Assembly: GCF_002056295.1 (NCBI RefSeq) | Contig: NZ_CP020100.1 | Location: 690,001 to 754,000 of the forward strand | Source: Halopseudomonas phragmitis | GTDB taxonomy: Bacteria; Pseudomonadota; Gammaproteobacteria; Pseudomonadales; Pseudomonadaceae | DNA length: 64,000 nucleotides | Direction: 5' to 3' | Position numbers and translations under genes: made by a program | Shown here: positions 1-7,205 of the stretch, piece after piece | Layout: every line of letters starts with the position of its first letter | Position numbering within the stretch: the first letter of the stretch is position 1 | The notes under the pieces: generated by a model | The model's database searches: none | The model's input: only the letters and a program-made list of their open reading frames with translations | Told to the model about the DNA's origin: nothing

Positions 1-1032
1 AGTCTGGAGCGCGCCATCGAGCAGTACAACCAGCAGTCCCAGCCGGCTGACCAGTTGCTGCACGACTGCGCCGACGAACTGCACAGCCTTGGTTTTTTCC
101 GCCATATCGGCGGCCTGCAGCGCCAGCTCGACAACCTCTACAATCGCCTGCGCAACAACGTCCTGCTGGAAAAGCAGAACCAGCTGGCCAGCCTGCGCGA
201 CAGCTTCAACACCACCTTCGTCAGCGACCTGTGCCATGAAATCCACCAGGCCATCAACGACGGCCGGCGGATTCTGGAACAACTGAACCTGGAGCTGGAA
301 CACCACCAGTTCGGTGCCGACCGCGAGCGCTTCCAGTTCGACTGGGACTGGTTGCCCGAATACAAGGAATACTGGGATTTCTTCCAGGAAGTAATGCAGA
401 TGCCCAACCTGGGTGATGGCGCCAGCCTGTTCGACAGCAATCTGTCCGAACGCGCCGCCAGCATCCGCGACCGGCTGCTGTCGCTGCTGCTCGATGGTGA
501 CGAGCAGCAGGCCCTGCGCGAGCTGGAGCGGCTCAGCGACTACCGCCGCTACCGCCGCTACGACATTCTCAAGCACCCCCAGGGCAAGCCGGCGATCCGC
601 CTCAGCGAATACGGCACCGGCTCAGGTGGGCAGTTGGAAACCCCGGCCTATATCATTCGCGCCGCCGCCGTGACCAGCGCCTTCCGCTTCAATGAGGGCG
701 ACAGCCACCTGCGCATGGTGATCGTCGATGAAGCCTTCATGCACATGGACGAAACCCGCTCACGCGAGGTGATCGGCTACTTGACCGAAACCCTGGGGCT
801 GCAACTGATCTTCATCATGCCGACCAGCAAGGCCGGTCCCTTCCTCGACCTGATCAGCAACCAGTTCGTGTTCAGCAAGGTGCCCAGCCGTCAGCCGGTC
901 GGTGAACTCAACACCCGGGTACTGCTCGACCGGCAACAACTCAACCGCGAAAGGGTGGCCGAGCTGTGGGCCCAGCATCGACGAGTCATCCGCCAGCAGG
1001 GGATGCTGGACTTTATGGAAGAACTGGTTTGA
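1..1032 (+). CDS. SMC/MukB-like ATPase, C-terminal part (5' truncated by window edge)
   Basis: The reading frame is open from base 1, so only the last 343 residues of a larger protein are present. The N-terminal half of the visible part is Leu/Gln/Glu-rich and likely coiled coil. It is followed by an ABC-type signature (GTGSGGQ, about residues 205-211) and a hydrophobic Walker B strand (VIVDEAFMHMDE, about residues 239-250). This pairing, with GGQ instead of GGE and DEAF after Walker B, is typical of the SbcC/MukB-like Walker B families, which include MukB, MksB and the JetC/EptC subunit of Wadjet anti-plasmid complexes. Such proteins act as DNA-bound dimers with kleisin partners. The partners, if any, would lie left of the window. 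It converges on the NYN gene with a 10-base gap. The SMC-like call is strong; MksB versus JetC cannot be decided here. Confidence 0.8.
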   Translation, partial: SLERAIEQYNQQSQPADQLLHDCADELHSLGFFRHIGGLQRQLDNLYNRLRNNVLLEKQNQLASLRDSFNTTFVSDLCHEIHQAINDGRRILEQLNLELEHHQFGADRERFQFDWDWLPEYKEYWDFFQEVMQMPNLGDGASLFDSNLSERAASIRDRLLSLLLDGDEQQALRELERLSDYRRYRRYDILKHPQGKPAIRLSEYGTGSGGQLETPAYIIRAAAVTSAFRFNEGDSHLRMVIVDEAFMHMDETRSREVIGYLTETLGLQLIFIMPTSKAGPFLDLISNQFVFSKVPSRQPVGELNTRVLLDRQQLNRERVAELWAQHRRVIRQQGMLDFMEELV

Positions 1033-1042
1033 GTGACCGCGC

Positions 1043-1786
1043 TCAGGCTTTCTTGCCTGGGCGCTGGTCCTTGATCAGCAACTGATTGTTCTCGCGCTTG
1101 ATCGTGAACAGGCCGATGCCCTCAAGCAGCCCGCTGAATTTGCTGTAGCCATAGTTGCGCGGATCGAACTCGGGCATCTGCTTGGCCAACTGACTACCCA
1201 CCGGCCCCAGGTTGGCCCAGCCCTCATCATCCGAAGCGGCCTCGATGGCCTGACGCAACTGATGACACAGCTTGGTATCCTGACGCAGCTCCTGCGCACT
1301 CTTGCGCTTGATCGTCGCTTCTTCGGTTTCCGGGTTGCTGGTAAAGATTTCCGTGTAGATAAACCGATCGCAGGCCGCCACGAACGGCTTGGGGGTCTTG
1401 CGCTCGCCAAAACCGTAAACCACCTTGCCGGATTCGCGCAGGCGTGAGGCCAGACGGGTAAAGTCGCTGTCGCTGGATACAATACAGAAGCCACCAAACT
1501 CACCGGTATACAGCAGATCCATGGCGTCGATGATCATCGCGCTGTCGGTGGCGTTCTTGCCACTGGTATAGGCGAACTGCTGGATCGGCTGAATCGAATG
1601 CTCCAGCAGCGCCGCCTTCCACTTGCCCAGCGCCGGCGTGGTCCAGTCACCGTAGATGCGCTTGACACTGGCCACTCCAAACTTCGCCACCTCAGCCAGC
1701 AACCCCTCGACGATCGCCGGGTTGGCATTGTCCGCATCGATCAACACCGCCAGCCCCACATTGTGCCCATTGCTACCTGCACTCAT
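1043..1786 (-). CDS. NYN domain protein with C-terminal OST-HTH/LOTUS domain (LabA/DUF88-like)
   Basis: 247 residues. The N-terminal two thirds are a NYN (PIN-like) nuclease fold. The acidic residues expected for a metal site are visible: D17 and D19 (LIDADN), D81 (NATDSA), and D106/D108 (VSSDSDF). Residues about 172-240 match an OST-HTH/LOTUS RNA-binding module (GWANLGPVGSQL...YGYSKFSGLLEG). The family is thought to act on RNA, but cellular substrates are mostly unknown. The start at 1786 is preferred over a longer frame reaching 1918: a CAGGAG ribosome-binding site lies 7 bases upstream, the homologous region begins there, and the extra 44 residues are Arg/Ser-rich and unlike a protein start. 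It is convergent with the SMC-like gene, so the two are not an operon. Confidence 0.85.
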   Translation of the reverse strand: MSAGSNGHNVGLAVLIDADNANPAIVEGLLAEVAKFGVASVKRIYGDWTTPALGKWKAALLEHSIQPIQQFAYTSGKNATDSAMIIDAMDLLYTGEFGGFCIVSSDSDFTRLASRLRESGKVVYGFGERKTPKPFVAACDRFIYTEIFTSNPETEEATIKRKSAQELRQDTKLCHQLRQAIEAASDDEGWANLGPVGSQLAKQMPEFDPRNYGYSKFSGLLEGIGLFTIKRENNQLLIKDQRPGKKA

Positions 1787-1853
1787 AACCCGGCTCCTGC
1801 CCGTGATGGAAAGGCTCATGCTGGCATGCTTTGGCGGGCTTGAACAGCGGGCG

Positions 1854-2708
1854 CTATGGCCGGATCGTGTCCGCATGCGGCGCACTGAAACCGCGCTGCT
1901 CCTGCCAAACCAACTCACACAGCACCCTCACCCCCTCTACCGCAGCCGGAGTCGGACGTACCAGGGTGTTGCTGTCGAGCACGAACAGCGCCTCATGACG
2001 CACCGCCCGCAGGTGCGGAAACTGGCGCCAACGCTGGAGCCAGGGGGCGGCCAGCTTGCGCTCGTCAGCCAGCAGGATAATCACATCCGGGTCGGCGGCA
2101 ATGACACTTTCCCGACCGATCTGCGGGGCCAGAATAGCCAGGTCGGCGAAGATGTTGCGGGCACCGCAGTGACGCAGGGCATCGCCCATCAACTGGGCGT
2201 CGCTGATGGTATACAGCGGGTCGTCCCAGAGCTGAATGAACACCCGGGGAGAGTCCTCGGTCAGTGGCCGGTGCAACTGCGCCAGTTGCTGGTGGTAGCT
2301 ATCGACCAGTGCAGCAGCGCGGGCTTCGGTCGCGCTCAGACGACCCACCGCCAGGGTAACCTCGGCAATCTGCGCCAGGCTTTGCGGGTCAAAGCGCTCG
2401 ACCCGCAGTCCCAACTGCTCCAGGCGTGCCAGCAACTCCGGCGGATTGCCGCTGGTCCAGGCCAGGACCAGATCGGGACGGGTCGCCAGAATACGCTCGA
2501 CCGGCAGGCTCTGGTGGCTGCCGACCCGGGTTACAGTGGCCAGCTCGGGCGGCAGATTGCCGTCGTCAAGCACGCCGACCAGGCGCTCGCCAGCGTCGAG
2601 TTGTACGATCAGATCAGTGAGAAAAGGGGCGAGGCTGACGATCCGTTCGGCCGCCAGTGCTGGCAGGCTGACCAGCACCAGCAGTGTGGTCAGCAGCCAG
2701 CGCAGCAT
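1854..2708 (-). CDS. BtuF-like periplasmic substrate-binding protein (cobalamin-type)
   Basis: 284 residues with a clear signal peptide (MLRWLLTTLLVLVSLPALAA) and the start of a helical-backbone metal-receptor domain (RIVSLAPFLTDLIVQLDAGERLVGV). Proteins of this class III binding fold bind corrinoids, haem or siderophores for ABC importers. The motif set around VGSHQSLPVERILATRPDLVL and the C-terminal RPTPAAVEGVRVLCELV agree with the BtuF subgroup. No BtuC/BtuD genes are adjacent, so the transporter partner must be elsewhere. The ATG at 2708 overlaps the upstream TGA (TGATG), indicating translational coupling with the membrane protein gene; a GTG codon directly before it is less likely. Cobalamin as ligand is inference. 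Confidence 0.8.
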   Translation of the reverse strand: MLRWLLTTLLVLVSLPALAAERIVSLAPFLTDLIVQLDAGERLVGVLDDGNLPPELATVTRVGSHQSLPVERILATRPDLVLAWTSGNPPELLARLEQLGLRVERFDPQSLAQIAEVTLAVGRLSATEARAAALVDSYHQQLAQLHRPLTEDSPRVFIQLWDDPLYTISDAQLMGDALRHCGARNIFADLAILAPQIGRESVIAADPDVIILLADERKLAAPWLQRWRQFPHLRAVRHEALFVLDSNTLVRPTPAAVEGVRVLCELVWQEQRGFSAPHADTIRP

Positions 2709-3145
2709 CACTGGTTTGCGGCCTGGACCCAGGCAGCCGGTGGGCGATACAGCAGCATCACGCCCTGGCTGGCCAGCACCAGCAGAATCAGCGGCACCAG
2801 TTCACCGGCACAGACATACTGCAGCATGCCGATCCAGCCTGGCAGCTTGGCATTGAGCAGGCCCAGCAGTTGCTGGTGATGCAGCCGCGCCCAGGCCGCT
2901 TCCGCTTCGGGCTGCTGCCCCTGACGATCAGCTTCGATCAGTGCCTGCTTGTAATACCGAAAGCGCCGCAGGGTAAGGAACACACTAGCAACCCCGACCA
3001 CGAACAGCGGGATGGCCGCTTGCTCCCAGGCACCTTGCCAACTGCCAAGGAACCAGACCAGAGCAATCGGCAGGCCCAGCGAAACGACGGTCTGCAAGCG
3101 CCAGTTGCGCTGCAGGGCTTTCCAGTGCGGACGCGTATCAAACAT
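2708..3145 (-). CDS. small membrane protein of unknown function, coupled to ribA
   Basis: 145 residues, no recognised enzymatic motif. Two hydrophobic stretches near residues 20-37 and 43-60 and a third near 108-131 predict an inner-membrane protein with a cytoplasmic, Gln/Ala/Arg-rich central segment (about 65-100). It lies between ribA and the BtuF-like gene, joined to both by one-base TGATG overlaps, so the three are almost certainly co-translated. I recall the same trio (ribA, a membrane protein, a cobalamin-binding protein) next to dxs in Pseudomonas aeruginosa. Function unknown; a membrane accessory of the binding protein is one possibility but nothing in the sequence shows it. Confidence 0.75.
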   Translation of the reverse strand: MFDTRPHWKALQRNWRLQTVVSLGLPIALVWFLGSWQGAWEQAAIPLFVVGVASVFLTLRRFRYYKQALIEADRQGQQPEAEAAWARLHHQQLLGLLNAKLPGWIGMLQYVCAGELVPLILLVLASQGVMLLYRPPAAWVQAANQ

Positions 3146-3756
3146 CAGTCGGCCTCGGCCTGATGGATGTTGCCCAACATATGCCCCAGCTTGCCGGCCT
3201 TGGTCGCCAGGTACTTGCGGTTATGCGGGTTGAGACCAAACTGCAGCGGCAAACGCTCGGCTACCGGCACCCCGAACTCTTCCAGCGCCTTGACCTTACG
3301 CGGGTTGTTGGTCAGCAGTTTGAGGGTCTTGATGCCCAGATGCTCGAGCATCGGCTTGCAGATGCTGTAATCGCGCTGGTCGGCGCCAAAGCCAAGCTGC
3401 TCGTTGGCTTCGACGGTATCAGCACCGCCATCCTGCAGGTGGTAGGCGCGGATCTTGTTCATCAGGCCAATGCCCCGGCCTTCCTGGCGCAGATACAGCA
3501 GCGCCCCACGACCTTCATCGGCAATCGCTTTGAGCGCCGCCTCCAACTGGAAGCCGCAGTCGCAGCGCAGACTGAACAGCGCGTCGCCAGTCAGGCATTC
3601 GGAATGCAGCCGGCCGAGGACCGGCTGGCCATCGGCGATCTCGCCCATGGTCAGCACCACATGCTCCTTGCCGGTTTCTTCCTCGAAGAATCCGTGCATG
3701 GTGAAGGTGCCCCACGGGGTCGGCAACTTGGACGAAGCAATGAAGGTGACTGCCAC
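3145..3756 (-). CDS. ribA: GTP cyclohydrolase II
   Basis: 203 residues, the usual length for stand-alone RibA. It opens the imidazole ring of GTP and releases formate and pyrophosphate, the first step of riboflavin synthesis. The zinc-binding block [18 protein letters not shown] is intact with its three cysteines, and the GTP-binding segments [11 protein letters not shown] and LLTNNPRKV are conserved. The start is a GTG at 3756 with CAGGAG six bases upstream; the frame extends 10 codons further, but homologues begin at [10 protein letters not shown]. It is followed by two coupled genes. The neighbouring RibBA has a degenerate cyclohydrolase domain, so this is likely the functional GTP cyclohydrolase of the cluster. 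Confidence 0.95.
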   Translation of the reverse strand: MAVTFIASSKLPTPWGTFTMHGFFEEETGKEHVVLTMGEIADGQPVLGRLHSECLTGDALFSLRCDCGFQLEAALKAIADEGRGALLYLRQEGRGIGLMNKIRAYHLQDGGADTVEANEQLGFGADQRDYSICKPMLEHLGIKTLKLLTNNPRKVKALEEFGVPVAERLPLQFGLNPHNRKYLATKAGKLGHMLGNIHQAEAD

Positions 3757-3855
3757 ACCGGACTCCTGTACAGCCGCTGCACACAAAAAGGGGCAGCCAT
3801 ATTAGCAGGTGCGGAACCTGACCGCGACGGTCAGAAGCCTCTGAATAGTGCCTAT

Positions 3856-3996
3856 GGGACCTCTGAAAAACGTAGGCGAGACAGGCAAGACAAGGCAAAA
3901 ACAGCCGGAAAAGCGCAGTTTACGTGTGGTAAATGAGCATTTTGAGGCTGTTTTTAACGCAGTATTGCCAACACAGGTAGTTTTTCAGAGGTTCCC
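3856..3996. mobile_element. MITE-like inverted-repeat element (about 140 bp)
   Basis: The ends are imperfect terminal inverted repeats: GGGACCTCTGAAAAACGTAG at 3856-3875, and at 3977-3996 the reverse complement of GGGAACCTCTGAAAAACTAC. Inside is a second, perfect 10-bp inverted repeat (AAAAACAGCC at 3897-3906, GGCTGTTTTT at 3946-3955). It has no coding capacity. CTA occurs beside both ends (3852-3854 and 3996-3998) and could be a short target duplication of the kind IS5-group elements make, but the exact boundary is ambiguous. The end sequence resembles ends I associate with IS5-like insertion sequences in pseudomonads. The right end touches the TAG stop codon of the protease gene. It separates that gene from ribA. 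Confidence 0.6.
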
Positions 3997-4634
3997 TAAT
4001 AGCGGCGCTCGAGCACCAGACTACTGCCCTGATCATCCATCCGCACCCGGCTGAGATAACTCATGCCCAGCAGCACCTCCAGGGGAAAGCCGCCCTCCAG
4101 CACCAGTCCCTCGACGCCGGTCAGCTCGATATCGCCGACCTTGACCCGATCCAGCCGCACCCGGTAGCCGTTGGCCTGGCCACTGGCGGTAGCGGCCTGC
4201 ACCGGGGTGCCGGCAATCCGGTAGTCGATACCCAGACGCCGGGCCTGCACCGAGCTCATGGCCACGCTGGTGGCACCGGTATCAACCAGAAACTGGACAC
4301 CCTGACCATTGATCGAGCCAGCGATACGGTAGTGCCCGCCATCACCGCGCGGGATACTGACCCGCTGGCGCTCCGGCTGGGCAAAGCCCTCGGTGTAATC
4401 GCGCTCAAGCCGGAACTGACGGGTCTGACCATTGATTCGCAGGGTCGCGCTGTGACTGTCGGCACTGAGCAGCTCGATACCCTGCGGCCCAGGCCGGCCG
4501 GCCCGGAGCATATGTCGCTGACCGTCGACGGTGATCACCGCCGCACCGGAAAACAAACCAACCACTCTGACCACCGGCTCGGCAAACGCCAGCGGGGCCA
4601 ACAGCGCAACAGGCAGAATCAGCAAGCGTTTCAT
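3996..4634 (-). CDS. secreted retropepsin-like aspartic protease (clan AA, TIGR02281-like)
   Basis: 212 residues. A signal peptide (MKRLLILPVALLAPLAFA) is followed by a small beta-rich N-terminal region and a single retropepsin domain from about residue 95. The catalytic Asp is D118 in FLVDTGATSVAMS. A second conserved element is the C-terminal LLGMSYLSRVRM. Such bacterial proteins are predicted periplasmic, dimerising like viral retropepsins; substrates are generally unknown. Start chosen at the ATG at 4634, with GGGAG five bases upstream; a longer frame to 4928 overlaps pgpA and is discarded. Its TAG stop codon coincides with the right end of the inverted-repeat element, so the last codon or stop may derive from the insertion. 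Confidence 0.85.
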   Translation of the reverse strand: MKRLLILPVALLAPLAFAEPVVRVVGLFSGAAVITVDGQRHMLRAGRPGPQGIELLSADSHSATLRINGQTRQFRLERDYTEGFAQPERQRVSIPRGDGGHYRIAGSINGQGVQFLVDTGATSVAMSSVQARRLGIDYRIAGTPVQAATASGQANGYRVRLDRVKVGDIELTGVEGLVLEGGFPLEVLLGMSYLSRVRMDDQGSSLVLERRY

Positions 4635-4665
4635 CGGGGCTCCCGAATTGATCGCATCGATGAAC

Positions 4666-5163
4666 TCAGAATAGCGGCAGCAGCGCCCACTCGGCCAGCC
4701 ACAGGACCGCCAGGGCCATGAACCCGGCGATGATATCGTCCAGCATGATGCCCAGACCGCCGTGCACATGCCGGTCAATCCAGCGAATCGGCCAGGGTTT
4801 CCAGATATCGAACAACCGGAACAGAACAAAACCGGCGAGCAGCCACGCCCAGCCGGGTGGTGCCAGCCACAGGGCGATCCACAGCCCGACAAATTCATCC
4901 CAGACGATCCCGCCGTGATCGTGCACACCCAGGTCGCGCGAGGTACGTCCGCACAGCCAGATACCGAGCAGGGTGCTGACGATCAGCACCAGGGTATAGC
5001 CTCCAGGCGGTAATTGCTGCCACAGAAGCACAAACGGCAGCGCCGCCAGGGTGCCCCAGGTTCCGGGCGCGCGCGGCATCGCGCCGCTACCAAACCCAAA
5101 GGCAAGAAAATGAATAGGGTTGCGCCACACCGATGCCGGGGTGGGTTCTCGGGACTCAGCCAT
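4666..5163 (-). CDS. pgpA: phosphatidylglycerophosphatase A
   Basis: 165 residues, normal for PgpA, an inner-membrane phosphatase converting phosphatidylglycerophosphate to phosphatidylglycerol. The family blocks are all present: FGFGSGAMPRAPGTWGT near residue 22, the acidic HDHGGIVWDEFVGLW near residue 81, FDIWKPWPI near residue 118, and GLGIMLDDIIAGF near residue 136. Several hydrophobic helices lie between. It begins one base after the thiL stop codon, with AAGGAG just upstream, as in the usual nusB-thiL-pgpA arrangement. Confidence 0.95.
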   Translation of the reverse strand: MAESREPTPASVWRNPIHFLAFGFGSGAMPRAPGTWGTLAALPFVLLWQQLPPGGYTLVLIVSTLLGIWLCGRTSRDLGVHDHGGIVWDEFVGLWIALWLAPPGWAWLLAGFVLFRLFDIWKPWPIRWIDRHVHGGLGIMLDDIIAGFMALAVLWLAEWALLPLF

Positions 5164-5164
5164 C

Positions 5165-6145
5165 CTAGGACTCCTTGAAGTGTTGGTAACCGGGTAATGC
5201 GCTGACCCGCTCCGGCCCTTGGCCCTGATCGAGCCAGACGCCCTCGCCCGCTGCCACTTCGCCGATTACCCGCAACCACCAGCCGTCAGCCTCCAGCCGG
5301 GCTCTGTGCCTGGCAGGCAGACTGAACAGCAAGACGTAGTCATCGCCAGCGCCTAGCATCCAGTTCAGCCGCTGAGGTTCGGGCCAGCAGGCCACGGCAG
5401 CGGAACAGGGCAGATCGGCGGCACGGATATGCACGGCAACGCCGCTGGCGGCAGCCAGATGTCCGGCGTCAGCCAGCAACCCGTCGGAAATGTCCAGCCC
5501 GGCACTGGCAACACCGGCCAGTGCCATGCCCAATCCACACTGGGCTCGCGGTCGCCAGAAGCGTTGCAGCAGATAGTCGCGCCCGGCCGGATCAAGTGCT
5601 GGCGGGGCCGCCTGGCTCTGCACCAGCGCCAGCCCGGCACCAGCATCGCCCAGCGGGCCACCGACGCACAGCAGATCACCCGCCGCGGCGCCAGCACGGC
5701 GCAGCGCCTGGCCGGCGGCAACCTGGCCGAATACGGTGAGTCCAAGATTCAGCGGGCCTCGGGTGGTATCGCCGCCGATCAGGCTGATCCGGTGATCAGC
5801 GGCAGCAGCGGCCAAGCCCTCGGCAAAACCGGCCAGCCAGTCCTCGCGGACAGCAGGCAGGGTCAGCGCCAGGGTAAAGGCAAGCGGGGTGGCGGCCATA
5901 GCCGCCAGGTCACTGACCGCCACCGCCAGGGCGCGGTAGCCAAGATCGGCAGGCAGGTAGTCGAGCGGGAAATGCACCCCTTCGACCAGGCTGTCGGTGG
6001 AGATCACCAACTGCTGGCCGAGGGCAGGCTGCAGCAAGGCGGCGTCATCGCCGATGCTCTGGATGATGGCCGCCTGCGGGCCAGCCTTCTCCAGCGCTGC
6101 ACTGCGAAAATAACGCCGGATCAGCTCAAACTCACCCAGCGCCAT
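5165..6145 (-). CDS. thiL: thiamine-monophosphate kinase
   Basis: 326 residues. It phosphorylates thiamine monophosphate to thiamine diphosphate. Diagnostic elements are the N-terminal GEFELIRRYF, the metal/ATP motifs SIGDDAALL (about residue 30) and ISTDSLVEGVHF (about residue 48), VSDLAAMAA, and the Gly-rich LIGGDTTRGPL. The C-terminal GDDYVLLFSLP is also typical. It sits 24 bases after nusB and one base before pgpA in an operon that links riboflavin and thiamine cofactor production. Confidence 0.95.
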   Translation of the reverse strand: MALGEFELIRRYFRSAALEKAGPQAAIIQSIGDDAALLQPALGQQLVISTDSLVEGVHFPLDYLPADLGYRALAVAVSDLAAMAATPLAFTLALTLPAVREDWLAGFAEGLAAAAADHRISLIGGDTTRGPLNLGLTVFGQVAAGQALRRAGAAAGDLLCVGGPLGDAGAGLALVQSQAAPPALDPAGRDYLLQRFWRPRAQCGLGMALAGVASAGLDISDGLLADAGHLAAASGVAVHIRAADLPCSAAVACWPEPQRLNWMLGAGDDYVLLFSLPARHRARLEADGWWLRVIGEVAAGEGVWLDQGQGPERVSALPGYQHFKES

Positions 6146-6169
6146 GACAACCGACTCGAGTCAGGGGCA

Positions 6170-6649
6170 TCAACGCCCCTTGCGGGCCGCGTTGACCTCG
6201 ACACTGCGTAGCCGGGGCGCCAGCTTGTCGAGAATGCCGTTGACGTACTTGTGTCCTTCGGTGGCACCGAAGGTCTTGGCCAGTTCGATGCCCTCGTTGA
6301 TCACCACCTTGTAGGGCACGTCGATGCGCTTGAGCAGTTCATAGACCCCCAGACGCAGGATCGACAGTTCGATCGGGTCGACCTCGGCCACCGGCCGGTC
6401 AAGCACATCGGCCAAGGCTCCGTCGATCTCGTCGAGATGGCGTGGCACGCCAGTCAGCAGTTCGTGGAAATAGGCCCCATCGACCTTGCTGAAATCGTTG
6501 TCGGTAAGGAACTGAGCCTCGATGTCGGACACTGGCTGATCGGCCATGTGCCAGGAGTACAGGGCCTGCATGGCCAGGCTGCGCGCCTTGCGCCGAGCCG
6601 ATGGCTTGGGACCGGCCGCGCGGGCCGGTCGGGGATCATGCTCGCTCAC
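6170..6649 (-). CDS. nusB: transcription antitermination factor NusB
   Basis: 159 residues, all-helical. NusB binds boxA RNA with S10 (NusE) in rRNA antitermination complexes. Recognisable segments are [14 protein letters not shown] near residue 22, [24 protein letters not shown] and [14 protein letters not shown]...YVNGILDKL. It starts with GTG directly after the ribH stop codon (TGA then GTG), so translation is probably coupled. The 18-residue Arg/Pro-rich N-terminal extension is slightly longer than in E. coli. Confidence 0.95.
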   Translation of the reverse strand: MSEHDPRPARAAGPKPSARRKARSLAMQALYSWHMADQPVSDIEAQFLTDNDFSKVDGAYFHELLTGVPRHLDEIDGALADVLDRPVAEVDPIELSILRLGVYELLKRIDVPYKVVINEGIELAKTFGATEGHKYVNGILDKLAPRLRSVEVNAARKGR

Positions 6650-7126
6650 TCAGGCCCCCAGTTGCTTGATGACGCTGACCATCTCGACCACCGACAGTGC
6701 CGCTTCAGCGCCCTTGTTGCCGGCCTTGGTGCCGGAACGCTCGATGGCCTGTTCGATGCTGTCGACCGTCAGCACACCAAAAGCCACCGGCACGCCGTAT
6801 TCCAGCGATACCGAGCCCACGCCCTTGACGCACTCACCGGCGACGTACTCGAAATGCGGCGTACCACCGCGAATTACGGCACCCAGGGTGATGATGCCGT
6901 CGAACTGCTTGAGCTCTGCGACCTTCTTGACCATCAGCGGAATTTCGAAGGCGCCGGGCACGCGGATAATGGTGATGTCCTCGTCCTTGACTCCGTGGCG
7001 CTTGAGCGTATCGACCGCACCAGCCACCAGGCTTTCCACCACAAAGCTGTTGAAACGGCCAACAACCAGTGCGTAGCGGCCCTGGACGGCGATGAAGTCG
7101 CCTTCGATATTACGGATAGCAGTCAT
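6650..7126 (-). CDS. ribH: 6,7-dimethyl-8-ribityllumazine synthase
   Basis: 158 residues. It condenses the ribityl-pyrimidinedione with dihydroxybutanone phosphate to form lumazine, the penultimate riboflavin step. Active-site segments visible are [37 protein letters not shown] (with the catalytic-region His) and [11 protein letters not shown]. Usually an icosahedral or decameric assembly. An AG-rich stretch (AGAGAGAGACC) directly precedes the ATG. It follows ribBA by 79 bases and immediately precedes nusB. In P. aeruginosa nomenclature this gene is called ribE. Confidence 0.95.
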   Translation of the reverse strand: MTAIRNIEGDFIAVQGRYALVVGRFNSFVVESLVAGAVDTLKRHGVKDEDITIIRVPGAFEIPLMVKKVAELKQFDGIITLGAVIRGGTPHFEYVAGECVKGVGSVSLEYGVPVAFGVLTVDSIEQAIERSGTKAGNKGAEAALSVVEMVSVIKQLGA

Positions 7127-7205
7127 GGTCTCTCTCTCTTAAAGAACGGATGGCGCGCAGTGGCGCCATCATCGCGTGCCTCGCCGGCACATGGATTCGG
7201 TGCGA

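Noticed and set aside
1..1786. Complete Wadjet or other defence island at the left edge
   Set aside because: Only one truncated ATPase is present, with a convergent neighbour and no JetD-like gene in the window.
1787..1918. N-terminal extension of the NYN protein
   Set aside because: Arg/Ser-rich, no ribosome-binding site, and homology begins after the ATG at 1786.
1656..2879. 407-codon plus-strand frame over the BtuF-like gene
   Set aside because: Antisense; Gln/Arg-rich translation without family match.
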